Position numbers and translations under genes: made by a program. Shown here piece by piece: positions 34,726 to 44,810 of a DNA stretch of 64,000 bases (position 1 is its first letter; every line of letters starts with the position of its first letter). The notes beneath the pieces are model-generated. The model made no database searches. It was not told the DNA's origin and was given only the letters and a program-made list of their open reading frames with translations. Origin of the DNA: Streptomyces mirabilis (GTDB lineage Bacteria; Actinomycetota; Actinomycetes; Streptomycetales; Streptomycetaceae); NCBI RefSeq assembly GCF_039503195.1, contig NZ_JBCJKP010000001.1:3596001-3660000 (forward strand), in the 5' to 3' direction.

Positions 34726-36459
34726 GTGCTCATACGACTGCTTCGGACCTACCTCAGTCCGTACAAGAAACCCATCGCTCTCCTCGTGCTGCTGCAGTTC
34801 CTGCAGACCTGCGCAACCCTGTACCTGCCGACCCTGAACGCACACATCATTGACAACGGTGTCGTCAAGGGAGACACGGGTTACATCCTGTCCTTCGGTG
34901 CCCTGATGATCGGGATCTCGCTGATCCAGGTCGTCTGCAACATCGGTGCCGTCTACTACGGCGCCCGTACGGCGTCCTCCGTCGGCCGGGACATCCGGGC
35001 CGCCGTCTTCGACCGGGTGCAGTCCTTCTCCGCACGCGAGGTGGGCCACTTCGGGGCCCCCTCCCTGATCACCCGCACCACCAATGACGTCCAGCAGGTG
35101 CAGATGCTCACGCTGATGACGTTCACCCTGCTGGTGTCGGCGCCGATCATGTGTGTCGGCGGCATCGTGCTGGCCCTCGGCCTGGACGTGCCGCTCTCCG
35201 CGGTCCTGATCGCCGTGGTGCCGGTGCTCGGCATCGGAGTGACCCTGATCGTGCGCAGGCTGCGCCCGCTGTTCAGGACCATGCAGGTGCGCCTGGACAC
35301 GGTGAACCGGGTGCTGCGCGAGCAGATCACCGGCAACCGCGTCATCCGCGCCTTCGTCCGCGACGACTACGAGAAGGACCGCTTCGAGTCCGCCAACGCC
35401 CAGCTGACCGAGGTGTCCCTCGGCACCGGCCGGATGCTCGCCCTGATGTTCCCGATGGTCATGACCGTCGTGAACCTCTCGTCGATCGCCGTGGTCTGGT
35501 TCGGCGCCCACCGCATCGCCAGCGGCGGCATGCAGATCGGCGACCTGACCGCGTTCCTCGCCTACCTCATGCAGATCGTGATGTCCGTGATGATGGCCAC
35601 CTTCATGTTCATGATGGTGCCGCGCGCGGAGGTCTGTGCCGAGCGCATCGAAGAGGTCCTGGACACCTCGTCGAGCGTCGTGCCGCCGAGCGCGCCCGTC
35701 GTGGAGCTGCGGCGCCACGGCCACCTGGAGATCCGCGGCGCCGGGTTCCGCTACCCGGGTGCCGAGGAGCCCGTCCTGAAGTCCATCGAACTGGTGGCGC
35801 GGCCGGGTGAGACGACCGCCGTGATCGGGTCGACGGGCAGCGGCAAGTCGACGCTGCTCGGGCTCGTGCCCCGGCTCTTCGACGCCACCGACGGAGAAGT
35901 CCTCGTCGACGGCGTGGACGTGTCGACCGTCGAGCCGAAGCTGCTCGCAAGAACAGTCGGGCTCGTCCCCCAGAAGCCCTACCTCTTCGCGGGGACGGTC
36001 GCCACCAACCTCCGCTACGGCAATCCGGACGCGACCGACGAGGAGCTGTGGCACGCGCTGGAGGTGGCGCAGGCCAAGGGCTTCGTGGAGCGGCTGGAGA
36101 ACGGCCTGGACTCGCCGATCGCGCAGGGCGGCACCAACGTCTCCGGTGGTCAGCGCCAGCGCCTCGCCATCGCCCGCACCCTCGTCCAGCGCCCCGAGAT
36201 CTACCTCTTCGACGACTCCTTCTCCGCGCTCGACTACGCGACCGACGCGGCACTGCGCGCGGCGCTCTCCCAGGAGACCGCCGAGGCGACCGTGGTGATC
36301 GTCGCCCAGCGGGTGTCGACCATTCGGGACGCCGACCGGATCGTGGTCCTCGACGAGGGCCGGGTGGTGGGCACGGGCCGTCACCACGAGCTCATGGCCG
36401 ACAACGAGACCTATCGGGAGATCGTTCTCTCCCAGCTGACGGAAGCGGAGGCCGCCTGA
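34726..36459 (+). CDS. ABC exporter half-transporter with degenerate catalytic site
   Basis: From GTG 34726 (preceded by GAGAGAAG) the protein has 577 residues: six membrane segments (to about 310) and an ATPase domain. Walker A is GSTGSGKST near 369, the signature is NVSGGQRQRLAIAR and Walker B is IYLFDDSFSALD. Here Asp stands where the catalytic Glu is usual, as in one half of asymmetric heterodimeric exporters. The stop overlaps the start of the partner gene (TGATG), so the two are coupled and should form a heterodimer. Exported compound unknown; multidrug or lipid export is typical of the class. Confidence 0.88.
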   Translation: MLIRLLRTYLSPYKKPIALLVLLQFLQTCATLYLPTLNAHIIDNGVVKGDTGYILSFGALMIGISLIQVVCNIGAVYYGARTASSVGRDIRAAVFDRVQSFSAREVGHFGAPSLITRTTNDVQQVQMLTLMTFTLLVSAPIMCVGGIVLALGLDVPLSAVLIAVVPVLGIGVTLIVRRLRPLFRTMQVRLDTVNRVLREQITGNRVIRAFVRDDYEKDRFESANAQLTEVSLGTGRMLALMFPMVMTVVNLSSIAVVWFGAHRIASGGMQIGDLTAFLAYLMQIVMSVMMATFMFMMVPRAEVCAERIEEVLDTSSSVVPPSAPVVELRRHGHLEIRGAGFRYPGAEEPVLKSIELVARPGETTAVIGSTGSGKSTLLGLVPRLFDATDGEVLVDGVDVSTVEPKLLARTVGLVPQKPYLFAGTVATNLRYGNPDATDEELWHALEVAQAKGFVERLENGLDSPIAQGGTNVSGGQRQRLAIARTLVQRPEIYLFDDSFSALDYATDAALRAALSQETAEATVVIVAQRVSTIRDADRIVVLDEGRVVGTGRHHELMADNETYREIVLSQLTEAEAA

Positions 36460-38387
36460 TGGCCGGGCCCATGGGACGCATGATGGCCGGGGGCGGCCCC
36501 GATCAGCGCTCGATGGATTTCAAGGTGTCCGGGAAGAGGCTCCTGGCCCAGTTCAAACCCGAGCGCGTCACGATGTACGGGATGCTGGTCGCCGTCGTCC
36601 TGAGCGTGGGGCTCTCGGTGGTCGGACCGAAGATCCTCGGCAAGGCCACCGACCTGGTCTTCGCGGGCATCATCGGGCGGCAGATGCCGGCCGGTGCCAC
36701 CAAGGCCGAGGTCCTCGCCTCCATGCGCAGGCGCGGTGAGGGCGGCATGGCCGACATGCTCGCCGGGACGGACTTCACCCCCGGCAAGGGCATCGACTTC
36801 GGTGCCGTCGGAAACGTACTGCTGCTCGCGCTCTGTACCTTCCTGCTGGCCGGCCTGCTGATGGCGGTGGCGACGCGCCTGGTGAACCGGGCCGTCAACA
36901 AGACCGTCTACCACATGCGCGAGGACCTGCAGGCGAAGCTCTCGCGGCTGCCGCTGTCGTACTTCGACAAGCGCCAGCGCGGTGAGGTGCTCAGCCGCGC
37001 CACGAACGACATCGACAACATCCAGCAGACCCTGCAGCAGTCGATGGGCCAGCTGGTGAACTCCCTGCTGACCATCATCGGCGTGCTCGCGATGATGTTC
37101 TGGGTGTCGTGGCTGCTCGCGCTGGTCGCGCTCGTCACTGTCCCGCTCTCCTTCTTCGTCGCCACGCGCATCGGCAAGCGCTCGCAGCCGCACTTCGTGC
37201 AGCAGTGGCGCACCACCGGCAAGCTCAACGCCCACATCGAGGAGATGTACACCGGGCACACGCTGGTGAAGGTGTTCGGACGGCAGGAGGAATCGGCGGC
37301 TCAGTTCGCCGAGCAGAACGAGAAGTTGTACGAGGCCGGGTTCAAGGCGCAGTTCAACAGCGGGGTCATGCAGCCGCTGATGATGTTCGTGTCGAACCTG
37401 AACTATGTGCTGGTGGCGGTGGTCGGCGGTCTGCGTGTCGCGTCCGGCTCGCTGTCGATCGGCGACGTCCAGGCCTTCATCCAGTACTCCCGCCAGTTCT
37501 CGATGCCGCTGACACAGGTCGCCTCGATGGCGAACCTCGTGCAGTCCGGTGTCGCGTCGGCGGAGCGCATCTTCGAACTCCTCGACGCGGAGGAGCAGGA
37601 GGCCGACCCGGTGCCGGCGGCGCGGCCCGACGAGCTGCGCGGGCGGGTGGCGCTGGAGAACGTGTCCTTCCGCTACGACCCCGAGAAGCCGCTCATCGAG
37701 GACCTGTCGCTGAAGGTGGAGCCGGGCCACACGGTGGCGATCGTCGGCCCGACCGGCGCCGGCAAGACCACGCTGGTGAACCTCCTGATGCGGTTCTACG
37801 ACGTCACCGGCGGCCGGATCACCCTCGACGGGGTCGACATCGCGTCCATGTCCCGGGACGAACTCCGGGCCGGGATCGGGATGGTGCTCCAGGACACCTG
37901 GCTGTTCGGCGGCACGATCGCGGAGAACATCGCGTACGGGGCCTCGCGTGAGGTCACCCGCGGGGAGATCGAGGAGGCGGCGCGGGCCGCGCACGCGGAC
38001 CGATTCATCCGCACGCTCCCCGAGGGCTACGACACCGTCATCGACGACGAGGGGACGGGGGTCAGCGCGGGCGAGAAGCAGCTGATCACCATCGCGCGGG
38101 CGTTCCTGTCCGACCCGGTGATCCTCGTCCTCGACGAGGCGACCAGTTCCGTCGACACCCGCACGGAGGTGCTGATCCAGAAGGCGATGGCGAAGCTCGC
38201 GCACGGGCGGACGTCGTTCGTGATCGCCCACCGGCTCTCCACGATCCGGGACGCGGACACCATCCTCGTGATGGAGAACGGGTCGATCGTCGAGCAGGGC
38301 GCGCATGCGGAGCTGTTGGCGGCGAACGGGGCGTACGCGCGCCTCTACAAGGCCCAGTTCGCCCAGGCGGTGGCCGAGGTCGACTAG
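36459..38387 (+). CDS. ABC exporter half-transporter with intact catalytic Glu
   Basis: The 642-residue partner starts with a long N-terminal region (MAGPMGRMMAGGGPDQRSM) and has an extended first loop with GRQMPAGATKAEVLASM between membrane helices 1 and 2. The ATPase domain has Walker A GPTGAGKTT near 432, signature GVSAGEKQLITIARAF (A for the second G of LSGGQ) and Walker B LVLDEATSSVD with the catalytic Glu. This complements the first subunit, as in TM287/288- or BmrCD-type pairs, where one subunit lacks the Glu. Topology: six membrane segments, cytosolic ATPase. Confidence 0.88.
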   Translation: MAGPMGRMMAGGGPDQRSMDFKVSGKRLLAQFKPERVTMYGMLVAVVLSVGLSVVGPKILGKATDLVFAGIIGRQMPAGATKAEVLASMRRRGEGGMADMLAGTDFTPGKGIDFGAVGNVLLLALCTFLLAGLLMAVATRLVNRAVNKTVYHMREDLQAKLSRLPLSYFDKRQRGEVLSRATNDIDNIQQTLQQSMGQLVNSLLTIIGVLAMMFWVSWLLALVALVTVPLSFFVATRIGKRSQPHFVQQWRTTGKLNAHIEEMYTGHTLVKVFGRQEESAAQFAEQNEKLYEAGFKAQFNSGVMQPLMMFVSNLNYVLVAVVGGLRVASGSLSIGDVQAFIQYSRQFSMPLTQVASMANLVQSGVASAERIFELLDAEEQEADPVPAARPDELRGRVALENVSFRYDPEKPLIEDLSLKVEPGHTVAIVGPTGAGKTTLVNLLMRFYDVTGGRITLDGVDIASMSRDELRAGIGMVLQDTWLFGGTIAENIAYGASREVTRGEIEEAARAAHADRFIRTLPEGYDTVIDDEGTGVSAGEKQLITIARAFLSDPVILVLDEATSSVDTRTEVLIQKAMAKLAHGRTSFVIAHRLSTIRDADTILVMENGSIVEQGAHAELLAANGAYARLYKAQFAQAVAEVD

Positions 38388-38461
38388 CGGGTGTGGGTGG
38401 GCAGGCGGGTGCGGGGAGGTGCTTCCTCGCCCCCGCCGCCCCTACCCGTCCCCTCCTCAAC

Positions 38462-38590
38462 CTGGGGGCTCCGCCCCAGACCTCCGTTCGGCCTGAACGG
38501 CCTCGCCCTCAAACGCCGGACGGGCTGAAGGTTTTCAGGGGCGCGGGGAACTGCGCGACCAGCCCCCACTCACCCGCAGCCGAAACTCCA
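38462..38590. repeat. dispersed Streptomyces intergenic repeat with hairpin
   Basis: The stretch includes a hairpin CTGGGG/CCCCAG (38462-38479), then CAAACGCCGGACGGGCTGAA and GGGGCGCGGGGAACTGCGCG. I recognise these as parts of a family of repeats found in many Streptomyces intergenic regions. Between convergent transcripts it probably ends both the ABC exporter and the sigma factor mRNAs. Confidence 0.7.
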
Positions 38591-38604
38591 CCCCACGGCT
38601 CGGG

Positions 38605-39951
38605 TCAGTCCAGGTAGCCGCGGAGTTGGTCCGCGAAGGCGTGGTCCCTCAGTTTGTTGAGGGTTTTGGACTCGATCTGGCGGATGCGTTCGCGGGTGAC
38701 GCCGAAGATACGGCCTATTTCCTCGAGCGTGCGGGGGCGGCCGTCGGCGAGCCCGTACCGGAGCTGGACGACCTTGCGTTCACGCTCGCCGAGCGTGGAG
38801 AGCACCGCTTCCAGGTGTTCCCGCAGGAGCAGAAACGCGGCGGACTCCACCGGCGACGTCGCGTCACCGTCCTCGATCAGGTCGCCGAGCGCCACGTCGT
38901 CCTCCTCCCCCACCGGCGCGTGCAACGACACCGGCTCCTGGGCAAGACGCAGCACCTCACTCACCCGCTCACCGGGAAGGTCGAGCTGCGCGGCGACCTC
39001 GTCCGGCGTCGGTTCGTAGCCGCGCTCCTGCAGCATCCGCCGCTGGACCCGCACGACCCGGTTGATCAACTCGACCACGTGGACGGGGACCCGGATCGTA
39101 CGGGCCTGATCGGCCAGCGCCCGCGACATGGCCTGCCGGATCCACCAGGTCGCGTACGTCGAGAACTTGTACCCACGGGCGTAGTCGAACTTCTCCACCG
39201 CCCTGATCAGACCGAGGTTCCCCTCCTGGACCAGGTCGAGCATGGTGAGCCCGCGGCCCACATAACGTTTCGCGACCGAGACGACGAGGCGCAGGTTCGC
39301 CTCGATGAGGCGGCGCTTGGCCATGCGGCCCATGACGACGAGTTTGTCGAGGTCGAGGGCGAGCTGACTGTCCAGGTCGGAGGCGAGGCGGAGCTTCTCC
39401 TCGGCGAAGAGTCCGGCCTCCACGCGACGGGCGAGTTCGACCTCCTCCGCCGCGGTGAGCAGCGGAATGCGGCCGATCTCGCGCAGGTACTGGCGGAACA
39501 GGTCCGAGGAGGGGCCTCCGGTGTCCGTACCGCGTCCCCGGGGCAGTTCGACGGGCTCCGGGACCTCGGCCTCGGTTTCGACCTCCACGGGCTCGGCCTC
39601 GGCCTCGACGGCGTCCGCCGCCGGTCCGTCCGGCTCCGTCTCGGGGTGGTGCGCGGCGCCGCGCTGCGGGGGCACCGCCGTGACGACGTCGGGCTCGGCG
39701 TCCGTATCCGCGTCCGTGAGGTTGTCGGTCTGTGTGAGGGTCTGGGTCTGCACGGGGGCGACCTCCAGGAATGTCGCTGCTGAGGCGTGCGGCAGCGGTA
39801 CGTCGGGGATGGGGTCGACGGCCTCGCCGCTGTCCATCCCGTAGTCGTTTGGCGGAACCGCGGGAATCGGAAACCCGTCGCGTGCGGGTCGGCCGCGCTC
39901 CGAGGACTCAGGCACCGGAACCCAGTGTGGAGTACGACACATCGCCGCCAC
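38605..39951 (-). CDS. hrdA: principal-like RNA polymerase sigma factor (Hrd family, HrdA-like)
   Basis: The protein has regions 1.2 to 4.2 of sigma-70 group 1/2 factors. Region 1.2 is [20 protein letters not shown]. Region 2 has [34 protein letters not shown] and [17 protein letters not shown]. Region 3 has [11 protein letters not shown]. Region 4 has the promoter -35 helix [20 protein letters not shown]. The N-terminal 130 residues are acidic low complexity ([20 protein letters not shown]). The start is uncertain: GTG 39951, ATG 39942 or ATG 39837 are all possible. The neighbourhood next to dnaG matches, from memory, S. coelicolor hrdA, a non-essential factor. Confidence 0.8.
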   Translation of the reverse strand: MAAMCRTPHWVPVPESSERGRPARDGFPIPAVPPNDYGMDSGEAVDPIPDVPLPHASAATFLEVAPVQTQTLTQTDNLTDADTDAEPDVVTAVPPQRGAAHHPETEPDGPAADAVEAEAEPVEVETEAEVPEPVELPRGRGTDTGGPSSDLFRQYLREIGRIPLLTAAEEVELARRVEAGLFAEEKLRLASDLDSQLALDLDKLVVMGRMAKRRLIEANLRLVVSVAKRYVGRGLTMLDLVQEGNLGLIRAVEKFDYARGYKFSTYATWWIRQAMSRALADQARTIRVPVHVVELINRVVRVQRRMLQERGYEPTPDEVAAQLDLPGERVSEVLRLAQEPVSLHAPVGEEDDVALGDLIEDGDATSPVESAAFLLLREHLEAVLSTLGERERKVVQLRYGLADGRPRTLEEIGRIFGVTRERIRQIESKTLNKLRDHAFADQLRGYLD

Positions 39952-40116
39952 GAGGGGCGTGCGGTGACTTTTTGCGTCCGGTCCGTGACCCGGTGGTTAC
40001 CACGCCCTCCGAGTGCGCAGCTCAGCGCGCGCGAAACCGATTGAACGGCGTACGGGATTGGCATGTGCGCCGGGCCCATCCGGGCAGGCCCCGGCCCCGG
40101 ACCGGGCCGGGCGGCC

Positions 40117-42021
40117 TCAGAGCGCCTCCGCGCCCCGCTCGCGCAGCGCCTGTCCGTACTGCTGGAGCACCCACAACTCGTTCTGCACGGCAGCCAGCTG
40201 GGCCGGGTCGCCGTGGGCGCTCGCGCGGGACAGGGCGCCCTGGACGTCCACGATGCGGCGCTCGACGGCGCGGCGGCGGACCATGACGAGCTGGTCGCCC
40301 GCGTAGGTCTCGTCGACGGTCTTGCGCATGATCGCCTCGACGGCCAGCTCGGTGACCATGGAACGGACCACGTCGTCCGGGGCGGCCTCACGGACCCGGA
40401 CCAGATACTCCTGGGGGTCCTGCGTGCCGAACTCGGCGCCGCCCGACTCCATGATCGCCAGGCGGACGGCGGCGTAGGGCGCGGCGGTGAACTCGTCGAT
40501 CCCGTAGGCGTCGAAGGCCGGGGAGACCAGCTCGGGCCGCTGGAGCGCGAGCTTGAGCAGCTCGCGCTCGGTGGCGTAGACGGGATTGCGGAGGTTGAGC
40601 GCCGGACCGCCCGCGGGTGTCCGGACGGCGGCGTACCCCTGCTGGGGGCGCTGGCCGCCCGCGGGGGCCGGGCCCTTGCCGCCGCGGTCGCGGGCCCAAC
40701 GGGCCAGCTGGGCCACCCGCTTGACCACGAACTGGGTGTCGAGGATGCCGAGCATGCCGGCGAGCTGCACGGCGACCTCGTGCTGGGCGCCGCTGTTCTT
40801 GATGCGGGCGACGATGGGCGCGGCCTCGTCCAGGGCCGCCGCGCGCCCGGCCGGGGTCTCCAGGTCGTAGCGCAGGATGATCTGGCGCAGGGCGAACTCG
40901 AAGAGGGGCGTGCGGGGTTCGACGAGGTCGGCGACCGCCTCGTCGCCCTTGGCGAGGCGCAGGTCGCAAGGGTCCATGCCGTCCGGCGCGATGGCGATGT
41001 ACGTCTCGGCTGCGAACTTCTGGTCGTCCTCGAAGGCGCGCAGGGCGGCCTTCTGGCCCGCCGAGTCGCCGTCGAAGGTGAAGATCACCCGGGCCGAGCC
41101 GTTGTCCATCAGGAGGCGCCTGAGGATCTTGATGTGGTCGCTGCCGAACGCGGTGCCGCAGGTCGCGATCGCGGTGGTGATGCCGGCCAGGTGGCAGGCC
41201 ATGACGTCGGTGTAGCCCTCGACGACGACCGCGCGGCTGGCCTTGGCGATGTCCTTCTTGGCGAGGTCGATGCCGTAGAGGACCTGGGACTTCCGGTAGA
41301 TCGCGGTGTCGGGCGTGTTCAGGTACTTCGGTCCGTTGTCCGCCTCGTACAGCTTGCGCGCGCCGAAGCCGACGACCTCGCCGCCGATGTCGCGGATCGG
41401 CCACATCAGCCGCCCGCGGAAGCGGTCGATGGGGCCCCGGCGGCCCTCCTGGGAGAGGCCGGAGAGGAGCAGCTCCTTGTCGGTGAAGCCCTTGCCGCGC
41501 AGGTGGCGGGTGAGGTGGTCCCAGCCCTGGGGGCTGTAGCCGACGCCGAAGTGCGCGGCGGCGGCCTGGTCGAAACCGCGCTCGGCGAGGAACTTGCGGC
41601 CCGCGTCGGCCTCGGGGCTGATGTCGAGCTGCTCCACGTAGTACTGCGCGGCGATCTTGTGCGCCTCGACCAGGCGGATCCGCTCGCCGCGCTGGTGGGA
41701 CGGGTTGTACCCGCCCTCCTCGTAGCGCAGGGTGATGCCGGCCTGCCCGGCGAGGCGCTCGACGGCCTCGGAGAAGGTGAGGTGGTCGACCTTCATCACG
41801 AACGTGATGGTGTCGCCGCCCTCCTGGCAGCCGAAGCAGTGGAAGAGACCCTTGCTCGGGCTGACCTGGAAGGACGGGGACTTCTCGTCGTGGAAGGGGC
41901 ACAGGCCCTTGAGGTTTCCGCCGCCCGCGTTGCGCAGCTGGAGGTACTCGGACACGACGGCGTCGATCGGGACCGCGTCCCGAACCGCCTTCACGTCCTC
42001 GTCGTTGATCCTTCCAGCCAC
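40117..42021 (-). CDS. dnaG: DNA primase
   Basis: The 634-residue primase makes RNA primers at the replication fork with DnaB helicase. It has the CHC2 zinc ribbon (CPFH at residues 41-44 and CFGC at 62-65). The core has RGRLMWPIRDIGGEVVGFGA, and the Toprim domain carries VVVEGYTDVMACH near residue 267 and the acidic DGDSAGQKA. A C-terminal helicase-binding domain follows, reaching the basic tail QYGQALRERGAEAL. A linker near 450 is rich in Gly/Ala/Pro. It lies in a minus-strand run with dgt and an FAD reductase, 56 bp from the latter. Confidence 0.95.
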   Translation of the reverse strand: MAGRINDEDVKAVRDAVPIDAVVSEYLQLRNAGGGNLKGLCPFHDEKSPSFQVSPSKGLFHCFGCQEGGDTITFVMKVDHLTFSEAVERLAGQAGITLRYEEGGYNPSHQRGERIRLVEAHKIAAQYYVEQLDISPEADAGRKFLAERGFDQAAAAHFGVGYSPQGWDHLTRHLRGKGFTDKELLLSGLSQEGRRGPIDRFRGRLMWPIRDIGGEVVGFGARKLYEADNGPKYLNTPDTAIYRKSQVLYGIDLAKKDIAKASRAVVVEGYTDVMACHLAGITTAIATCGTAFGSDHIKILRRLLMDNGSARVIFTFDGDSAGQKAALRAFEDDQKFAAETYIAIAPDGMDPCDLRLAKGDEAVADLVEPRTPLFEFALRQIILRYDLETPAGRAAALDEAAPIVARIKNSGAQHEVAVQLAGMLGILDTQFVVKRVAQLARWARDRGGKGPAPAGGQRPQQGYAAVRTPAGGPALNLRNPVYATERELLKLALQRPELVSPAFDAYGIDEFTAAPYAAVRLAIMESGGAEFGTQDPQEYLVRVREAAPDDVVRSMVTELAVEAIMRKTVDETYAGDQLVMVRRRAVERRIVDVQGALSRASAHGDPAQLAAVQNELWVLQQYGQALRERGAEAL

Positions 42022-42077
42022 GAGGTGATTCTACGGGGCCGGACTGACACTCCTGGGGCGAGGCGAACGCCCCGGTG

Positions 42078-43343
42078 TCAGGGGGCCAGGCTCTCCAGCG
42101 GTACGTGCGGGTTCGCCAGTGCCTCGGTGTCCACCTGGGCCCGGGAGCGGATCAGCCGCTGGATGGGTTCCGTGACGTCCCACACATTCACGTTCATCCC
42201 GGCCAGCACCCGCCCGTCCTTCATCCAGAAGGCGATGAACTGGCGCTTGCCCGCGTCGCCCCGGATCACCACTTCGTCGTACGTCCCCGAGGGCGCCCAG
42301 CCCGAGTACTCGAGCCCGACGTCGTACTGGTCGGAGAAGAAATAGGGCACACGGTCGTACGTCGTCTCGCGGCCCAGCATCGCGCGGGCCGCCGCCGGTC
42401 CGCCGTTGAGGGCGTTGGCCCAGTGTTCGACGCGCAGCCGGGTGTCGAAGAGGGCGTGCGGGAAGGAGGCGACGTCACCGGCGGCGTAGATGTCGGGGTC
42501 GGAGGTGCGCAGGCGGTCGTCGACCGCGATACCGCCGCCGTGCGCGCGGTCCGCGATCTCCAGGCCCGCGGCCTCGGCGAGGCCGATGCGCGGCGCCGCC
42601 CCGATGGCCGCGAGTACGTCGTGGGCCGGGTGCTCCTCACCGTCGTCGGTGCGGGCGGCGAGCACCATGCCGTCCTGGCCGACGATCTCGGTGAGCCGGA
42701 CGCCGAACCGGAAGCGGACGCCGTGCTCGCGGTGCAGCTCGGCGAAGAGCTGGCCCAGCTCGGGGCCGAAGACCGCGTGCAGCGGGGTCGGCCCGTGCTC
42801 GACGACGGTGACCTCGGCGCCGTACTCGCGGGCCGCCGCCGCGACCTCCAGGCCGATCCAGCCCGCGCCCGCGATCACGATGTGGCCGTTGTCACGGCCG
42901 AGCGCGGCCAGGACGCCCTTGAGGCGTTCGGCGTGTGCGAGGCGGCGCAGGTGGTGGACGCCCGCGAGATCCGTCCCGGGGACGTCGAGGCGGCGCGGCT
43001 CGGCGCCGGTCGCGAGGAGCAGCTTGTCGTAGTGGACGAGGGTGCCGTCGTCGCCGAAGCGGACGGTCTTCGCCGTGCGGTCGATGGCGTCGACGGTCTG
43101 GCCGAGGTGCAGCTCCACGTCGTTCTGCGCGTACCAGGCGGGTTCGTGCACGAAGACGCTGTCCCGCTCCTCCTTGCCGAGCAGATAGCCCTTGGAGAGC
43201 GGCGGGCGCTCATAGGGGTGGTCACGTTCGTCGCAGATCAGTATCACGCGGCCGGTGAAACCCTCCGCTCGGAGCGTCTCGGCCGCCTTGGCGCCGGCCA
43301 GGCCTCCTCCGACGATGACGAATGTCTGATCCGCGTCGACCAC
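42078..43343 (-). CDS. NAD(P)/FAD-dependent oxidoreductase (ferredoxin reductase family)
   Basis: The GTG start at 43343 follows GAGGAGG by seven bases; the frame extends upstream without a ribosome site. The 421-residue protein has an N-terminal FAD site FVIVGGGLAGAKAAETLR, then RPPLSKGYLLG, an NAD site HIVIAGAGWIGLEVAAAARE near residue 150 and the second FAD contact DIYAAGDVASFP near 278. A C-terminal domain (IRGDAGKRQFIAFWMKDGR) resembles that of rubredoxin, ferredoxin or AIF-type reductases. Electron acceptor unknown. It sits between dgt and dnaG. Confidence 0.85.
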   Translation of the reverse strand: MVDADQTFVIVGGGLAGAKAAETLRAEGFTGRVILICDERDHPYERPPLSKGYLLGKEERDSVFVHEPAWYAQNDVELHLGQTVDAIDRTAKTVRFGDDGTLVHYDKLLLATGAEPRRLDVPGTDLAGVHHLRRLAHAERLKGVLAALGRDNGHIVIAGAGWIGLEVAAAAREYGAEVTVVEHGPTPLHAVFGPELGQLFAELHREHGVRFRFGVRLTEIVGQDGMVLAARTDDGEEHPAHDVLAAIGAAPRIGLAEAAGLEIADRAHGGGIAVDDRLRTSDPDIYAAGDVASFPHALFDTRLRVEHWANALNGGPAAARAMLGRETTYDRVPYFFSDQYDVGLEYSGWAPSGTYDEVVIRGDAGKRQFIAFWMKDGRVLAGMNVNVWDVTEPIQRLIRSRAQVDTEALANPHVPLESLAP

Positions 43344-43434
43344 TTGATGCCTCCTCGTAACGTTGTCGCCAGGCGAGCGTCCCGCACGCAGCGTGATGCG
43401 GGAAGAGGGTGTGGCCCGATCAGGCCACGCAGGG

Positions 43435-44748
43435 TCACACTTCGCCGCCGCCTGTGGGGCGAGTGGTGAGCCTGAGGTGCAGTGAACGTGCCGAGGCGTC
43501 GGTGAGCGAGGCAATCTGGTCGACGATCACCCGCTTGCGCGCACGATCGTCCCCGGCCTCGTCGAACAGCGCCCGGAACTGCGGGTCAAGACCGTCCGGG
43601 GCGCGGGCGGTGAGCGCCTCGGCCAGCTCGGCGACGACGATCCGCTGATCGGCGCGCAGCCGCTCCTGCTCGGCGCGCTGCATGACGTACCGGTCGGCGA
43701 CGGCCTTGAGGACGGCGCACTCGTGGCGGGCGGCGCGCGGGACGACCAGCTCCGCCGCGTACCGGGTGAGCCGGCCGGCGCCGTGCCGCGCGCGGGTGGC
43801 GCCCTCGGCGGCCAGGCAGAAGCGGCCGATGAGCTGACTGGTGGCGTCCTTCAACCGGGCCTGCGCGACGGCCGATCCGTCGTACCCGTGCGGCCACCAC
43901 TCCTGTTCCAGGAGCCGGTCGAGGGCCTCGGAGAGCTCGGCCGGGTCGGTGTCGGCGGGCACGTACCGGCCGATGGCGACCTTGAAGATCTCCTCGCGTT
44001 CCGGCTCGGCGTGCAGGCAGTTGGGGTCGATGTGACCGGCGTGCAGACCGTCCTCGACGTCGTGCACCGAGTACGCCACGTCGTCGGACCAGTCCATGAC
44101 CTGGGCCTCGAAGCACGTACGGGTGCCGGGGGCGCCCTTGCGGACCCAGTCGAAGACCGGCCGGTCGTCCTCGTAGGCCCCGAACTTCGGGGAGGCGGGG
44201 TCGGTGGGGTGGGCGCCGCGCGGCCAGGGGTACTTGGTGGCGGCGTCGAGGGCGGCGCGGGTGAGGTTCAGTCCCACGCTGACCAGTTCGCCCGTCTCTT
44301 CCGAGTGGACGAAACGCTTGGGCTCGATCCTGGTCAGCAGGCGCAGCGACTGCGCGTTGCCCTCGAAGCCGCCGCAGTCCTCCGCGAACTCGTTCAGCGC
44401 CTGTTCGCCGTTGTGTCCGAAGGGCGGGTGGCCGAGGTCGTGGGAGAGGCAGGCCGCCTCGACGAGGTCGGGGTCGCAGCCGAGGGCGGCGCCGAGCTCG
44501 CGGCCGACCTGGGCGCACTCCAGGGAGTGCGTGAGTCGGGTGCGGGCGCTGGCGTCCCAGGCCTGGATGGGGGTCCCCGGGGTGACGACCTGGGTCTTGC
44601 CCGCGAGGCGGCGCAGCGCGGAGGAGTGCAGCACGCGTGCGCGGTCGCGCTGGAAGGCGGTGCGGCCGGGACGTTTGTCGGGTTCTACGGCCCAGCGCTC
44701 GACTGACGTCGGGTCGTACTCGTCGGAGAGGGGTGCGGTGCCGTCCAT
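43435..44748 (-). CDS. dgt: deoxyguanosinetriphosphate triphosphohydrolase (dGTPase)
   Basis: The HD-domain enzyme has 437 residues from ATG 44748 (ten codons inside the longest frame; neither start has a strong ribosome site). Metal ligands are visible as His in [10 protein letters not shown] near 71 and His-Asp in [15 protein letters not shown] near 104, with a further Asp in [17 protein letters not shown] near 217. It hydrolyses dGTP to deoxyguanosine and triphosphate and so helps dNTP balance, which fits its place near dnaG. This neighbourhood is common in actinomycetes. Confidence 0.9.
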   Translation of the reverse strand: MDGTAPLSDEYDPTSVERWAVEPDKRPGRTAFQRDRARVLHSSALRRLAGKTQVVTPGTPIQAWDASARTRLTHSLECAQVGRELGAALGCDPDLVEAACLSHDLGHPPFGHNGEQALNEFAEDCGGFEGNAQSLRLLTRIEPKRFVHSEETGELVSVGLNLTRAALDAATKYPWPRGAHPTDPASPKFGAYEDDRPVFDWVRKGAPGTRTCFEAQVMDWSDDVAYSVHDVEDGLHAGHIDPNCLHAEPEREEIFKVAIGRYVPADTDPAELSEALDRLLEQEWWPHGYDGSAVAQARLKDATSQLIGRFCLAAEGATRARHGAGRLTRYAAELVVPRAARHECAVLKAVADRYVMQRAEQERLRADQRIVVAELAEALTARAPDGLDPQFRALFDEAGDDRARKRVIVDQIASLTDASARSLHLRLTTRPTGGGEV

Positions 44749-44810
44749 GTACCCGACAGTAAACGCAGGCAGTGACAAACGGGGCGCGGCCTACCGCCGG
44801 GAGGCGTGGA

